Of a DNA stretch of 64,000 nucleotides, positions 53,376-62,789 are shown one piece after another. The stretch's first letter is position 1. Each line of letters begins with the position of its first letter. The notes beneath the pieces are model-generated. The model saw only the letters and a list, made by a program, of their open reading frames with translations, was not told where the DNA came from and made no database searches. Source of the DNA: Pseudoalteromonas luteoviolacea (GTDB taxonomy: Bacteria; Pseudomonadota; Gammaproteobacteria; Enterobacterales; Alteromonadaceae); the NCBI RefSeq assembly GCF_001750165.1, contig NZ_CP015411.1, forward strand, positions 4,378,501 to 4,442,500. The letters are read 5' to 3'. A program made the translations under genes and the position numbers.

Positions 53376-54199
53376 ATCATATTGCTCTTAAATCGATTGT
53401 GCTTGAATACAGGCATCGTATGCCTAATATCATACAGCTCGGTAAAATCTAACTGTCTTTGAATAGGCTGCAAAGATAACATACTATCATCCAACACCTC
53501 TCCCCATGGAGAAATAATCACACTGTGTCCATATGTTTCTCGTCCATTTTGGTGCAACCCGACTTGGGCCGCAGCAATAACAAAACACTGTGTTTCAATT
53601 GCTCTGGCCTGCAGTAATGGTAACCAATGCGCTTTACCCGTTACCGTGGTAAATGCACTAGGCACCAATAAGATATTCGCTTGCTGTTCACGTTGAACTT
53701 GATATAGACCAGCAAAGCGCATGTCATAACACACACTTAAGCCTAGTCTACCAAAGGGGCTATCTACAACAACAACTTGACTGCCAGCTTCAGTAAAGTC
53801 AGATTCTCTATAGCGTTTAGATTTGTCGCTGACATCAGCATCAAATAAGTGAATTTTATTATACTGAGCGACTAACTGGCCCTGGTCATTAAACAAGCAG
53901 CTAGCTGCATAATATTTACGACTAGTTGCTTGAATAGGGATTGTGCCTGCGCTCAGCCAAATACCTTTCTCTTTGCAAAGCTTAGCGATTTTATCTATCC
54001 ATAAATCACTGGATTTTGCCACGTTAAACGTATCACTTCCATTTGCGCAAAATGCCAACCAAGCTTCAGGCAAGCACACTAAAGTTGGGCGCTCAACACG
54101 TATTGCATCGAGTTGCTGAGTCAAATATGTAAAGTTATCCTCAGGGGCAATGTTTGAACACATCGGGATAACAGCTACATTCGCCTGTTTTGCTACCAT
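53372..54199 (-). CDS. Nitrilase-family carbon-nitrogen hydrolase (NIT1/YbeM-like amidase)
   Basis: A 275-residue amidase of the nitrilase superfamily with the full triad E-K-C: CLPEAW (E46), YNKIHLFD (K116) and SVCYDMRF (C158, numbering from the upstream ATG). The family member next to yhdP and tldD is often the deaminated-glutathione amidase type; the substrate is inferred only. Two ATGs in a row (54202, 54199); the second has better spacing from GGAAG. Confidence 0.9.
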   Translation of the reverse strand: MVAKQANVAVIPMCSNIAPEDNFTYLTQQLDAIRVERPTLVCLPEAWLAFCANGSDTFNVAKSSDLWIDKIAKLCKEKGIWLSAGTIPIQATSRKYYAASCLFNDQGQLVAQYNKIHLFDADVSDKSKRYRESDFTEAGSQVVVVDSPFGRLGLSVCYDMRFAGLYQVQREQQANILLVPSAFTTVTGKAHWLPLLQARAIETQCFVIAAAQVGLHQNGRETYGHSVIISPWGEVLDDSMLSLQPIQRQLDFTELYDIRHTMPVFKHNRFKSNMI

Positions 54200-54232
54200 C
54201 ATATTGCTTCCACTCCAGCGTAAGTATCTAAC

Positions 54233-57200
54233 TTAAAGGACAATATCGGTGTGTTTATTGAGCTCATCGCTAACCTGAGTATCCTTTTTTACAGGTTGTT
54301 CTGGCGCTTCAATTGATGGCTTTATGCCTAAGTTTTCTGTACTTTTTTGCCCCTCACCATCTTGCTTTCCTTCTTTGAGTTTCAAAGAAGAAGGTGATGA
54401 GGAGTCCACTTGTTCAGGCTTGTCCTGTTCACCTTGATTGGCGTCTTGTTTTTGGGATGAAGGGGCTAGGTTTGGTTCCTCAGGCGCTGCAACACCAGGT
54501 ATAGTCACCTCTCGACTCTTACGGTCAACCTCTGTCACAACAGGTTCTTGCATCGTACCTGTCACCTTGAAGTTAATTTCAGATATAACTCGAGCAGAAT
54601 GGATCACTTTATCAATTGCTAACGCCGCAAGCCCTGTCACAGGATTCACCATCCAACCCACAATGACCGGTAAACTGGAAGTAACTTGTGGTGCAATTGC
54701 TAAATCATAATTGATTTCATGGGTCTTTAAATTGACATACCCGGTAATGCTCAGGTCAGCAGGTACACCATCCATTTTTGTGTCCTGTGTATACGCAACG
54801 CCATTATCTATTTGCAAGCTGCCTTCCATCTGATTATAGAAAAAGCCTTTAGCAAACACATCTCGAAAATCTAGTTTTAGTTTTCGAACCAATGAGTCCA
54901 AACTCAGTAATGAAAAAACACGTGCTCCTTGGTCACTGATGTCTGTTAAATGCCCTTCACCAAGTTGCCACTGGATCTCCCCACCCAATGTTTCCCAATC
55001 GAAGTCATACGGTGCTGCGCGCCAATTTAGATCGAAATCAATATTCGCTTGAGAGTCCTTAACGGTGGAAGTAATATCAAACTCTTCCATTAAATCGCCA
55101 AAATCCGCACTGCTTAAATTGCCATTAATTTGCGATACGCCATCTTGCCAACTGCCTTTCGCCGAAAGAGTATGTGTGCCTTTATCAACATTAAGATTGC
55201 TGATTATCAGTTGTTCGCCATTTCCCGAAAATGCTAGGTTCACCCTATCTAATTGATATTGATTAATACGACAATCATCACAGCCAAACTCTATGGCAGG
55301 GAGATTGACTAACCACTCATCGCCTCCTGTATGCGCTTTGGGTTTTTCCGTTGCTTCTGTCTGTTGAGTATTAACCCGCAGATAGTCCGCTTGCACACGA
55401 ATAGGGTTTGTATCTTGACTGGGCAGCAGTACTTGTGCCCTAAGCTCTTTGCCGTTCAAACGCATTTCAAACCCGTCACTGTCTGGCTTCATCTGCATTT
55501 CAATATCGTTGAATAGGATATTGCCGATGTGCAGCTGACCTAAGTTTGCACGTATTTCACTAAATTGGGGTAATAAGCTTTGGGTTTGCTCAGTGGAGCC
55601 TGTAGTTTGTTCAATAACTCTATCGAGAAATTCAAACCAGTTATCGAGTTGCAATTCATCTTGGTCAATGGTCACGGAGAAACCCGGTCTGTCTAATCCC
55701 CGATTCTGCTTGCTGATAACTAGGTGTGCTTTTTCAAACCGGCCACTTTGATTGTCTAAAATACCGTTGAAATAGAGTAGATCGTTAACATTGGCTGTGA
55801 TCAGGTTAGAAATATCATCTCCTCTCACCTCACCAATTAACTTTCCCTTCGCCTGTGCTAACTTGTTATACGGCGCGGGCAGTGTCACAGCAGTACCGCT
55901 CAGATCAGAGCTAAAGCTCGCCAAATAATTAAACCCCTGCTCGGTAAAATTCAATGCCAAATTGGTATCTAGCACAGTAGTACCGGCAATAAACCCATCC
56001 ATCAGGCCAGTGCCATGCGGCAATAAAGCTTCACTATTAGCAAGCAATGATGTTTGCACATTCACCTCATAGCCTTGTTTATCACCACTGCCCATCACCG
56101 AGAAGTCGATAGGCATTTGCAGCCAAGTTGCTTTCGCATTCATGAGCTTGATTTCATCGTCTTGAAAAACGAGCTCACCGGTCACGTTGTCAAGCTGCAT
56201 GCCCGGCTTACTTAAATAAACGCGGTTGTTGTTCAGTAGTACATTACCTTTAGCAATCACATTCAGATCTTTAAGATCTATATCAAGTGCGATATCGCCC
56301 TGAGCAAGCCCTTGCCCTTGCACAACTTCCAAAACATTGACTAAAGGATCTGCAATGGGGCTATCTGCGAAAAAGTCTTTTAAACTGGCAGCCTCTGTTT
56401 GTTGCTTGATCTTGACGTACAGATTATCAGCTTGTTCTAGGTCAGGTAAACTTACGAGCACTTCACCGGTTATGGTCTGATTAGACAGCTTGCCTGAAGT
56501 AGCTAAGATGTCCATGCGTTCATTGTGGAAGTGTAGCTCAACTGCCGCCTCTTTAACGCTTTGCCAATCGGGTGCAAACAAAAATTCCGCACCATGTATC
56601 TTCGCCAATACCTCAAATTGTCCCTGTTTATCACGAAATGGGAACGCACTTAACGGTCCTGATAACAATACTTGGGCACGGACATCTTCGCCAGCAATGA
56701 TCCCACGATCTAAATACTCAACGAGATTACCGTGCATTAAATCGAGTGGAAAATAATGGCCTGCAATAGCAGCATCTTTGGCAAATGCCTCCGCATATAA
56801 ATCTAGTTCAGGGAATTCGAACAATCGTGTATGAAACTCAAGTGCCACAGCAATTTGCTTGTTACTGACCCATAAATTGTCCGAATTAACATGCCAATTA
56901 TCTTGCTTATCCTGCCAAAAATGAATATCACCATTGAGTTCATCAATATCAATGGGTGCTATAAAACGCGATCCAGTCACAAGTTGCTGCTGATGCGCAC
57001 TGACACTGACAACACCGCGCTCCTTTTGCCAGTTGAATTCCAGATCAAGTCCTTTAAGCCCAGGGACTTTGTCACTTTCTTGCCAACCTATATTTTTAAA
57101 CGCCCCCCAGGCCGTTGTCCCATCACTGTCACTGAAAGACAGTTTTGCTTTACTCAATACTCCTTGAAATTGACTCTGTTCAATGCCTTTAGCCCAATTG

Positions 57201-58261
57201 TAATGCGTTAATGCTAAAGCGTGGGCAATAGGTTCTAAATTGAACTGTTGTATCCAAAAAGTAGTGTCTGAATTAGACCACAGTCCCTGAAAATGCATTG
57301 GCGGGTATTCATGACCATTGCTGCTAAATAAAAATTCAGAACTTGACAGCGACCAATCTTTTCCGATTGGTACAAGGCGTACTTGACCAGCTTCCAGCCC
57401 CAATTTATTTGACTGGCTGCTGTCTAGCCAAGTGACATAGCTTGGCTGTACTTCAATCAAAATATCCCGTAATTTACCCTGCTCCAACTGCCCCCAAAGC
57501 TGACCGTTAATGCTCGCACTCAAGTTACGATAATCATCATCTAAGTGTTCATCAATAAGGTCCAAAACATTCAGATCACGAGCTTGTAGATAAATATCAC
57601 CTGTGATCTCATGCAAGGTTTCTCCTGAGAGTTTGACTCGTGTATTCAAGCTTCCTTGAGAGAGACTTGGAAAAATTAACCGCCCCTCGCCATGGTGAGC
57701 ATTGGCGCTATTTTGCCAAACCATGTCTCGAACTAGCACCTTGTGATGCTTTTCTTGTTCAAGAAATAATTTTATTTCACTGTTTTGAACTGCAAAGTGG
57801 CCGGTCTCACCTAGAAATAAGCCTTCCAGTAAAGCTTGCTGCTCAAATTCACCTGAACTTTCAGCCAAGTTAAGTCTGTCTAAGTGGATATTAGCTTTGA
57901 ACCCATCAAGTACAAAATAGTTTGATACCAATTGCCACTGTCTAAGAGACTGCACCACATTCACTTGCAAGCTGGTATTATCAATATACAAGGAGATAGG
58001 TGCATTTTGATTATCTTCAAAACTCACATTTTCAAGTACCAGCGCAGGTCCACTCCCCTGCCAGCTGGCACTGATTGAGCCAATACTTAATTCGACATTA
58101 AGTTGACGATAAATTAAAGATTCAATGCTGGCTTTGTAGTCATTGGCATAGGGAAGGCTCAGTTTCAAAAGAGAAACCAAAACTGCCACGATTACCAAGG
58201 TAACAGCGAAAATCTGCCACACCTTTCGAATACAAAAAAAGCAAATTGTTTTGGGGTGCAT
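54233..58261 (-). CDS. yhdP: YhdP, AsmA-like intermembrane phospholipid transport protein
   Basis: A 1,342-residue protein: N-terminal membrane helix (VWQIFAVTLVIVAVLVSLL), then a very long repetitive beta-rich periplasmic region (DUF3971 and AsmA_2 C-terminal domain, with LNGNLSSADFG and GHLTDISDQGARVFSLLSLDSLVRKL). In E. coli YhdP, TamB and YdbH bridge the membranes for phospholipid export. The last roughly 100 residues are a polar, P/E/K/Q-rich tail, presumably disordered. Located between rng and the amidase as usual. Confidence 0.94.
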   Translation of the reverse strand: MHPKTICFFCIRKVWQIFAVTLVIVAVLVSLLKLSLPYANDYKASIESLIYRQLNVELSIGSISASWQGSGPALVLENVSFEDNQNAPISLYIDNTSLQVNVVQSLRQWQLVSNYFVLDGFKANIHLDRLNLAESSGEFEQQALLEGLFLGETGHFAVQNSEIKLFLEQEKHHKVLVRDMVWQNSANAHHGEGRLIFPSLSQGSLNTRVKLSGETLHEITGDIYLQARDLNVLDLIDEHLDDDYRNLSASINGQLWGQLEQGKLRDILIEVQPSYVTWLDSSQSNKLGLEAGQVRLVPIGKDWSLSSSEFLFSSNGHEYPPMHFQGLWSNSDTTFWIQQFNLEPIAHALALTHYNWAKGIEQSQFQGVLSKAKLSFSDSDGTTAWGAFKNIGWQESDKVPGLKGLDLEFNWQKERGVVSVSAHQQQLVTGSRFIAPIDIDELNGDIHFWQDKQDNWHVNSDNLWVSNKQIAVALEFHTRLFEFPELDLYAEAFAKDAAIAGHYFPLDLMHGNLVEYLDRGIIAGEDVRAQVLLSGPLSAFPFRDKQGQFEVLAKIHGAEFLFAPDWQSVKEAAVELHFHNERMDILATSGKLSNQTITGEVLVSLPDLEQADNLYVKIKQQTEAASLKDFFADSPIADPLVNVLEVVQGQGLAQGDIALDIDLKDLNVIAKGNVLLNNNRVYLSKPGMQLDNVTGELVFQDDEIKLMNAKATWLQMPIDFSVMGSGDKQGYEVNVQTSLLANSEALLPHGTGLMDGFIAGTTVLDTNLALNFTEQGFNYLASFSSDLSGTAVTLPAPYNKLAQAKGKLIGEVRGDDISNLITANVNDLLYFNGILDNQSGRFEKAHLVISKQNRGLDRPGFSVTIDQDELQLDNWFEFLDRVIEQTTGSTEQTQSLLPQFSEIRANLGQLHIGNILFNDIEMQMKPDSDGFEMRLNGKELRAQVLLPSQDTNPIRVQADYLRVNTQQTEATEKPKAHTGGDEWLVNLPAIEFGCDDCRINQYQLDRVNLAFSGNGEQLIISNLNVDKGTHTLSAKGSWQDGVSQINGNLSSADFGDLMEEFDITSTVKDSQANIDFDLNWRAAPYDFDWETLGGEIQWQLGEGHLTDISDQGARVFSLLSLDSLVRKLKLDFRDVFAKGFFYNQMEGSLQIDNGVAYTQDTKMDGVPADLSITGYVNLKTHEINYDLAIAPQVTSSLPVIVGWMVNPVTGLAALAIDKVIHSARVISEINFKVTGTMQEPVVTEVDRKSREVTIPGVAAPEEPNLAPSSQKQDANQGEQDKPEQVDSSSPSSLKLKEGKQDGEGQKSTENLGIKPSIEAPEQPVKKDTQVSDELNKHTDIVL

Positions 58262-58267
58262 ATCGGC

Positions 58268-59740
58268 CTACATCATTACCACATCAAACTGCTCTTGGCT
58301 GTACAAGTTTTCAGTTTGGATACTCACTTGTTTTCCGATAAACAATTCAAGTTCTGCCAAATTATGATATTCATCATTCACCAATGCTTCACTCACCGCC
58401 GCAGACGCATATACCATAAATTTATCTGCTTCATATGCGCGGTTTACCCGCACAATTTCACGTAATATCTCATAACAGACCGTTTCAACTGTTTTCAACG
58501 ACCCTCTACCAGAACATGAAGGACAGACATCACATAGGATGTGCTCTAAACTTTCTCTGGTACGCTTACGCGTCATTTCTACAAGGCCGAGTGCGGATAG
58601 CCCGTTAATATTCGCTTTAGCGCGATCTTTTGCCAGTGCAGCTTCCAGTGAATGCAACACACGGCGTTTATGCTCATCTGAAACCATATCAATAAAATCA
58701 ATAATAATAATACCGCCTAGATTCCTTAACCTAAGCTGACGCGCAATGGCCGATGTCGCTTCTACATTGGTATTAAAAATAGTTTCTTCAAGATTTCTAT
58801 GTCCGACAAAAGCACCAGTATTAACATCAACGGTCGTCATAGCTTCCGTTTGATCAATAATTAAGTAACCACCTGACTTAAGCTCAACTTTACGGTGCAA
58901 TGCTTTTTGAATTTCAGCTTCAACATCAAACAAGTCGAAGATGGGGCGTTCTCCAGGATAGTATTCAAGCGTTTCAGAAAGCTGAGGGACAAATTCTTCT
59001 GTAAAAGTCTTAAGCTGCTGATAAGTAAGCTTAGAGTCAACTCGGATGCGTTCCATATCTTCGCCGACATAATCCCGTAAAGTACGAAAAGCCAGGGTTA
59101 AATCTTCATGTAAGATACTCGCCTTACTGGTTTTTCTACGTTTATTGATAATTTTTTGCCACAGTTTTTTTAAGAACTCAGCATCGTGCTTTAATTCAGC
59201 TTCCGCAGCCCCTTCGGCTGCCGTACGCACAATAAAACCACCATTTTCATCGTTATATTCCGCAACAATATGCTTCAGTCTGTCTCGCTCTTCCTCGGTT
59301 TCTATTCTTTGGCTCACACCCACATGTGTCGCATCTGGCATAAAAACTAAATAACGTGATGGGATAGTGATATCAGTAGTTAAACGTGCCCCTTTGGTGC
59401 CAATAGGATCTTTTACCACTTGGACCATTATAAACTGGCCCTGCTTTACCAACTCCCTGATATCTTGAACTTTTTTTATTGGTTGATCGTCAACAGCTTC
59501 TTCGATAGACGCGCTGCTTACAATATCTGAGGCATGCAAAAAAGCCGCTTTTTCTAACCCAATATCGACAAATGCAGCCTGCATGCCTGGCAATACTCGA
59601 CTCACTTTACCTAAATAAATATTGCCAACAATGCCCAAGTTACCTACGCGTTCTACTTGGACTTCTTGTAGTACACCATTTTCAATTAGTGCGACGCGAC
59701 TTTCACTGGGTGTCACATTGATCAATAATTCGCTACTCAT
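58268..59740 (-). CDS. rng: Ribonuclease G
   Basis: A 490-residue endoribonuclease that trims 16S rRNA 5' ends and some mRNAs. N-terminal S1-type domain (VGNIYLGKVSRVLPGMQAAF), the catalytic region TTVDVNTGAFVGHRNLEE and GGIIIIDFIDM, and the zinc-link CPSCSGRG. No RNase E-type C-terminal scaffold. Overlaps maf by 8 bp. Confidence 0.96.
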   Translation of the reverse strand: MSSELLINVTPSESRVALIENGVLQEVQVERVGNLGIVGNIYLGKVSRVLPGMQAAFVDIGLEKAAFLHASDIVSSASIEEAVDDQPIKKVQDIRELVKQGQFIMVQVVKDPIGTKGARLTTDITIPSRYLVFMPDATHVGVSQRIETEEERDRLKHIVAEYNDENGGFIVRTAAEGAAEAELKHDAEFLKKLWQKIINKRRKTSKASILHEDLTLAFRTLRDYVGEDMERIRVDSKLTYQQLKTFTEEFVPQLSETLEYYPGERPIFDLFDVEAEIQKALHRKVELKSGGYLIIDQTEAMTTVDVNTGAFVGHRNLEETIFNTNVEATSAIARQLRLRNLGGIIIIDFIDMVSDEHKRRVLHSLEAALAKDRAKANINGLSALGLVEMTRKRTRESLEHILCDVCPSCSGRGSLKTVETVCYEILREIVRVNRAYEADKFMVYASAAVSEALVNDEYHNLAELELFIGKQVSIQTENLYSQEQFDVVMM

Positions 59741-60311
59741 CTCTGCCCGCCATAAATGCTTGAATTAATTCGTCTGTTTCATATAAAGGTAGTCCGACTA
59801 CAGCAAAATAACTACCTTTGAGCTGTGTTACGAATCGCCCACCTAAGCCTTGAATACCATAACCACCCGCTTTATCTTGAGGCTCTCCACTCAACCAATA
59901 CTGTTCAATCTCATCATCTGACAACGCTTTAAATGTCACATCGGTCACAACTGTCTGACTCACTACTTTTTCGCTGTTAGCTAATGCAATTGCTGTCATA
60001 ACCTGATGCGTTTTACCCGATAACCTTGTCATCATCGATATAAAATCGGCCTTATTTACTGGTTTTCCGAGTGCTTTACCCTCTGCAACAACAATCGTAT
60101 CGCTGCCTAACACGGGACGATCTTCATGCCCGATACTTATCCCAGTTTGCGCCTTTAAACGTGCAAGTCGCTCTACCAATGCGTGTGGTTCTTCATTCGG
60201 AAGCGCACTTTCATCAGCATCGACAGCAAATTGCTCAAAAACATAGCCAAGTTGACTCAATAGCTCTTTACGGCGTGGTGAGGCCGATGCTAAATATAAT
60301 TTTACTGCCAT
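59733..60311 (-). CDS. maf: Maf-family nucleotide pyrophosphatase (YhdE)
   Basis: A 192-residue house-cleaning enzyme that hydrolyses dTTP/UTP or modified nucleotides. Signature SASPRRKELLSQLG at the start, VLGSDTIV and GKPVNKADF, and DKAGGYGIQG. Overlaps rng and shares a base with mreD. Confidence 0.94.
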   Translation of the reverse strand: MAVKLYLASASPRRKELLSQLGYVFEQFAVDADESALPNEEPHALVERLARLKAQTGISIGHEDRPVLGSDTIVVAEGKALGKPVNKADFISMMTRLSGKTHQVMTAIALANSEKVVSQTVVTDVTFKALSDDEIEQYWLSGEPQDKAGGYGIQGLGGRFVTQLKGSYFAVVGLPLYETDELIQAFMAGRDE

Positions 60312-60787
60312 TAACGGATCCTAAAGTGTCTGCGATACTTTCTAAGTAAGAGAAATATCCAAGGCCAACACAGCATGCCTACCAATGCTGGCCATAAATA
60401 TGCAGGGTTAAAGTAAATATCTAACAAGAAGTGATTTAACCAAAACTGCAATAAATGGTAGAGCGCTAAAAACAAGCCAATTAACATCGCTTGCTGCCAC
60501 AATGAAAAATTTCTTAACTTCTGAAAATTACTGACCGTTATGTAAATACATACAGAATAGGTCAATGAGTTAATGCCCAAAGGCGAACCCACCGCCAAAT
60601 CCATGATTAAGCCTGTACACCAAGCCCAGCCAATATTCACACGATGGGGTAATGCAATCGACCAATACATCAATACCAATAGGACCCAATCCGGCCTAAA
60701 AGGTTCTAAAGAAAAAGGCAATGGCATCAATGCCATGAACAGTGCGAGAAAAACGCTAAACGTTATGAAAGAAAAACTACGACTCAT
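60311..60787 (-). CDS. mreD: Rod-shape protein MreD
   Basis: A 158-residue polytopic inner-membrane protein (five to six helices) of the elongasome. Motif RPDWVLLVLMYWSIALPHRVN and GWAWCTGLIMDLAVGSPLGINSL. Overlaps mreC by 11 bp. Confidence 0.95.
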   Translation of the reverse strand: MSRSFSFITFSVFLALFMALMPLPFSLEPFRPDWVLLVLMYWSIALPHRVNIGWAWCTGLIMDLAVGSPLGINSLTYSVCIYITVSNFQKLRNFSLWQQAMLIGLFLALYHLLQFWLNHFLLDIYFNPAYLWPALVGMLCWPWIFLLLRKYRRHFRIR

Positions 60788-61619
60788 TATTAACCTCTGC
60801 GCTGCTTTCCCCTAAGATGACCAAAAGCCGGATCCTGTCCAGCTGCGCTATTGGCTCAGCGTATACTTTGGCAAATGGCAACCCTTCATCTCTATCAATT
60901 TCAGTCACCACAGCCACAGGGTAGCCCTCGGGAAAACGACTGCCAAGCCCCGACGTAACCAAAATATCACCGATACGAATATCTAGACTATGAGATACGT
61001 GTGCAAGTTGTACTAGATTGATTTTTCCAATGCCTTCTACAACCATACTGACATCGTTTCTCAAAATTCGAACTGGTGTAGCATGAGTAGTGTCTGTCAT
61101 CAAAAGAACACGTGACGTAGTGGTACCAACATGCGTTAGCTGGCCCACTAAACCCAACTCATCAATAACAGCTTGGCCTTCTGATACGCCATCAATCGTG
61201 CCTTTATTTATCACGATCTGATGATTATAACGATTCGAACGAACCGACAAAACTTGTGCTATTTGACGGCTCTGAGATTGACGGGAAGACGCGCCTAAGA
61301 GTGCACGAAGTTCAGTATTTTCTTTAAGTAAAAACTGATATTGCTGGAGCTGCTCGCTTTGTAATAATTGCTTTGCCTTGAGTAATTCATTTTCACTGAG
61401 CAGTCTATCGCGAGTATGCAAGCTCTGTGCACCAACATTAAACAGTTCATATGGAATATTTGCAGCGTATAAAACTGGGCTGACGAGCGTATTAAGCGTG
61501 GTTCTTACAAAGGTACCACCAGAGGTATATCGATCACCAATGATTAAGACAATACTAAGCACAACTGCGACAGTAAGTCGCAGTTGTAAAGATATGCTTC
61601 GGACAAACAGTAAATTCAT
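60777..61619 (-). CDS. mreC: Rod-shape protein MreC
   Basis: A 280-residue bitopic protein with an N-terminal membrane helix (LRLTVAVVLSIVLIIGDRY), a coiled coil (about 70-105) and a periplasmic double beta-barrel that activates PBP2 in the elongasome. The start abuts the mreB stop (61619). Confidence 0.95.
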   Translation of the reverse strand: MNLLFVRSISLQLRLTVAVVLSIVLIIGDRYTSGGTFVRTTLNTLVSPVLYAANIPYELFNVGAQSLHTRDRLLSENELLKAKQLLQSEQLQQYQFLLKENTELRALLGASSRQSQSRQIAQVLSVRSNRYNHQIVINKGTIDGVSEGQAVIDELGLVGQLTHVGTTTSRVLLMTDTTHATPVRILRNDVSMVVEGIGKINLVQLAHVSHSLDIRIGDILVTSGLGSRFPEGYPVAVVTEIDRDEGLPFAKVYAEPIAQLDRIRLLVILGESSAEVNNES

Positions 61620-62662
61620 CAGTCGTAACTAAATACATCGCCACCGTGCATATCTATCATCTCTAGCGCTTTACCACCACCTCGTGCAACACACGTAAGT
61701 GGATCATCTGCCACAACAACAGGGATCCCTGTCTCTTCCATAAGTAATCGATCTAAATCTTTTAACAGCGCACCACCACCTGTTAACACCATACCATGTG
61801 CTGAGATATCAGATGCCAATTCAGGAGGTGACTGCTCTAGCGCAACCATAACGGCGCTCACAATACCCATTAACGGCTCTTGTAAAGCTTCAAGGATCTC
61901 ATGTGAGTTCAAGGTAAATGAACGCGGCACCCCTTCTGCCAAGTTACGTCCACGAACTTCAATTTCAATCGGCGTTTCACTCTTAAATGCAGAGCCTATC
62001 TCATGTTTAATGTGCTCTGCGGTTGCTTCGCCAATCAAACTGCCAAAGTTACGCCTTACATAGTTAATAATTGCTTCATCAAACTTATCACCACCAATAC
62101 GTACAGATGATGAATAAACCACACCATTGAGAGAGATAATTGCAACTTCAGTAGTACCACCACCGATGTCGACAACCATCGAGCCTGTCGCTTCGGACAC
62201 AGGTAAACCTGCACCAATTGCAGCGGCCATTGGTTCTTCAATCAAATACACTTCGCGTGCGCCAGCACCCATTGCCGACTCACGAATTGCACGCTTTTCA
62301 ACTTGTGTAGCACCACATGGCACACAAATTAGTACACGTGGGCTTGGGCGCATGAAGTTATTGTTGTGAACTTGTTTGATGAAATGCTGAAGCATTTTTT
62401 CCGTCACGTAGAAATCTGCAATCACCCCATCTTTCATCGGTCTGATAGCTTTAATATTACCAGGTGTTCTACCCAGCATTTGCTTCGCAGCAGTACCGAC
62501 AGAAGCAACACTTTTCGGGCCACCGGCTCTCTCCTGACGAATCGCTACCACCGAAGGCTCATTTAAAACGATACCTTCTTCTTTTACATAAATCAGTGTA
62601 TTCGCCGTGCCTAAATCAATAGACAGGTCATTTGAAAATAATCCACGTAGTTTTTTAAACAT
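61619..62662 (-). CDS. mreB: Actin-like cell-shape protein MreB
   Basis: A 347-residue bacterial actin that guides lateral wall synthesis. Phosphate loop LSIDLGTANTLIYV, connect regions, adenosine motif GMVLTGGGALLKDLDRLL. First gene of mreBCD-maf-rng-yhdP; the roughly 130 bp upstream should carry the promoter. Confidence 0.98.
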   Translation of the reverse strand: MFKKLRGLFSNDLSIDLGTANTLIYVKEEGIVLNEPSVVAIRQERAGGPKSVASVGTAAKQMLGRTPGNIKAIRPMKDGVIADFYVTEKMLQHFIKQVHNNNFMRPSPRVLICVPCGATQVEKRAIRESAMGAGAREVYLIEEPMAAAIGAGLPVSEATGSMVVDIGGGTTEVAIISLNGVVYSSSVRIGGDKFDEAIINYVRRNFGSLIGEATAEHIKHEIGSAFKSETPIEIEVRGRNLAEGVPRSFTLNSHEILEALQEPLMGIVSAVMVALEQSPPELASDISAHGMVLTGGGALLKDLDRLLMEETGIPVVVADDPLTCVARGGGKALEMIDMHGGDVFSYD

Positions 62663-62789
62663 GAGGCTGGGTAACCTTAAAGAATTCTTTTAACCAAACC
62701 ACAGAAATTGTCGCTGCGGCTGAAATATTTAAGTATACAAAGTACTAACTGCACTTTAACTGAATGCGCCCAACAAAGCGCATTATTAT

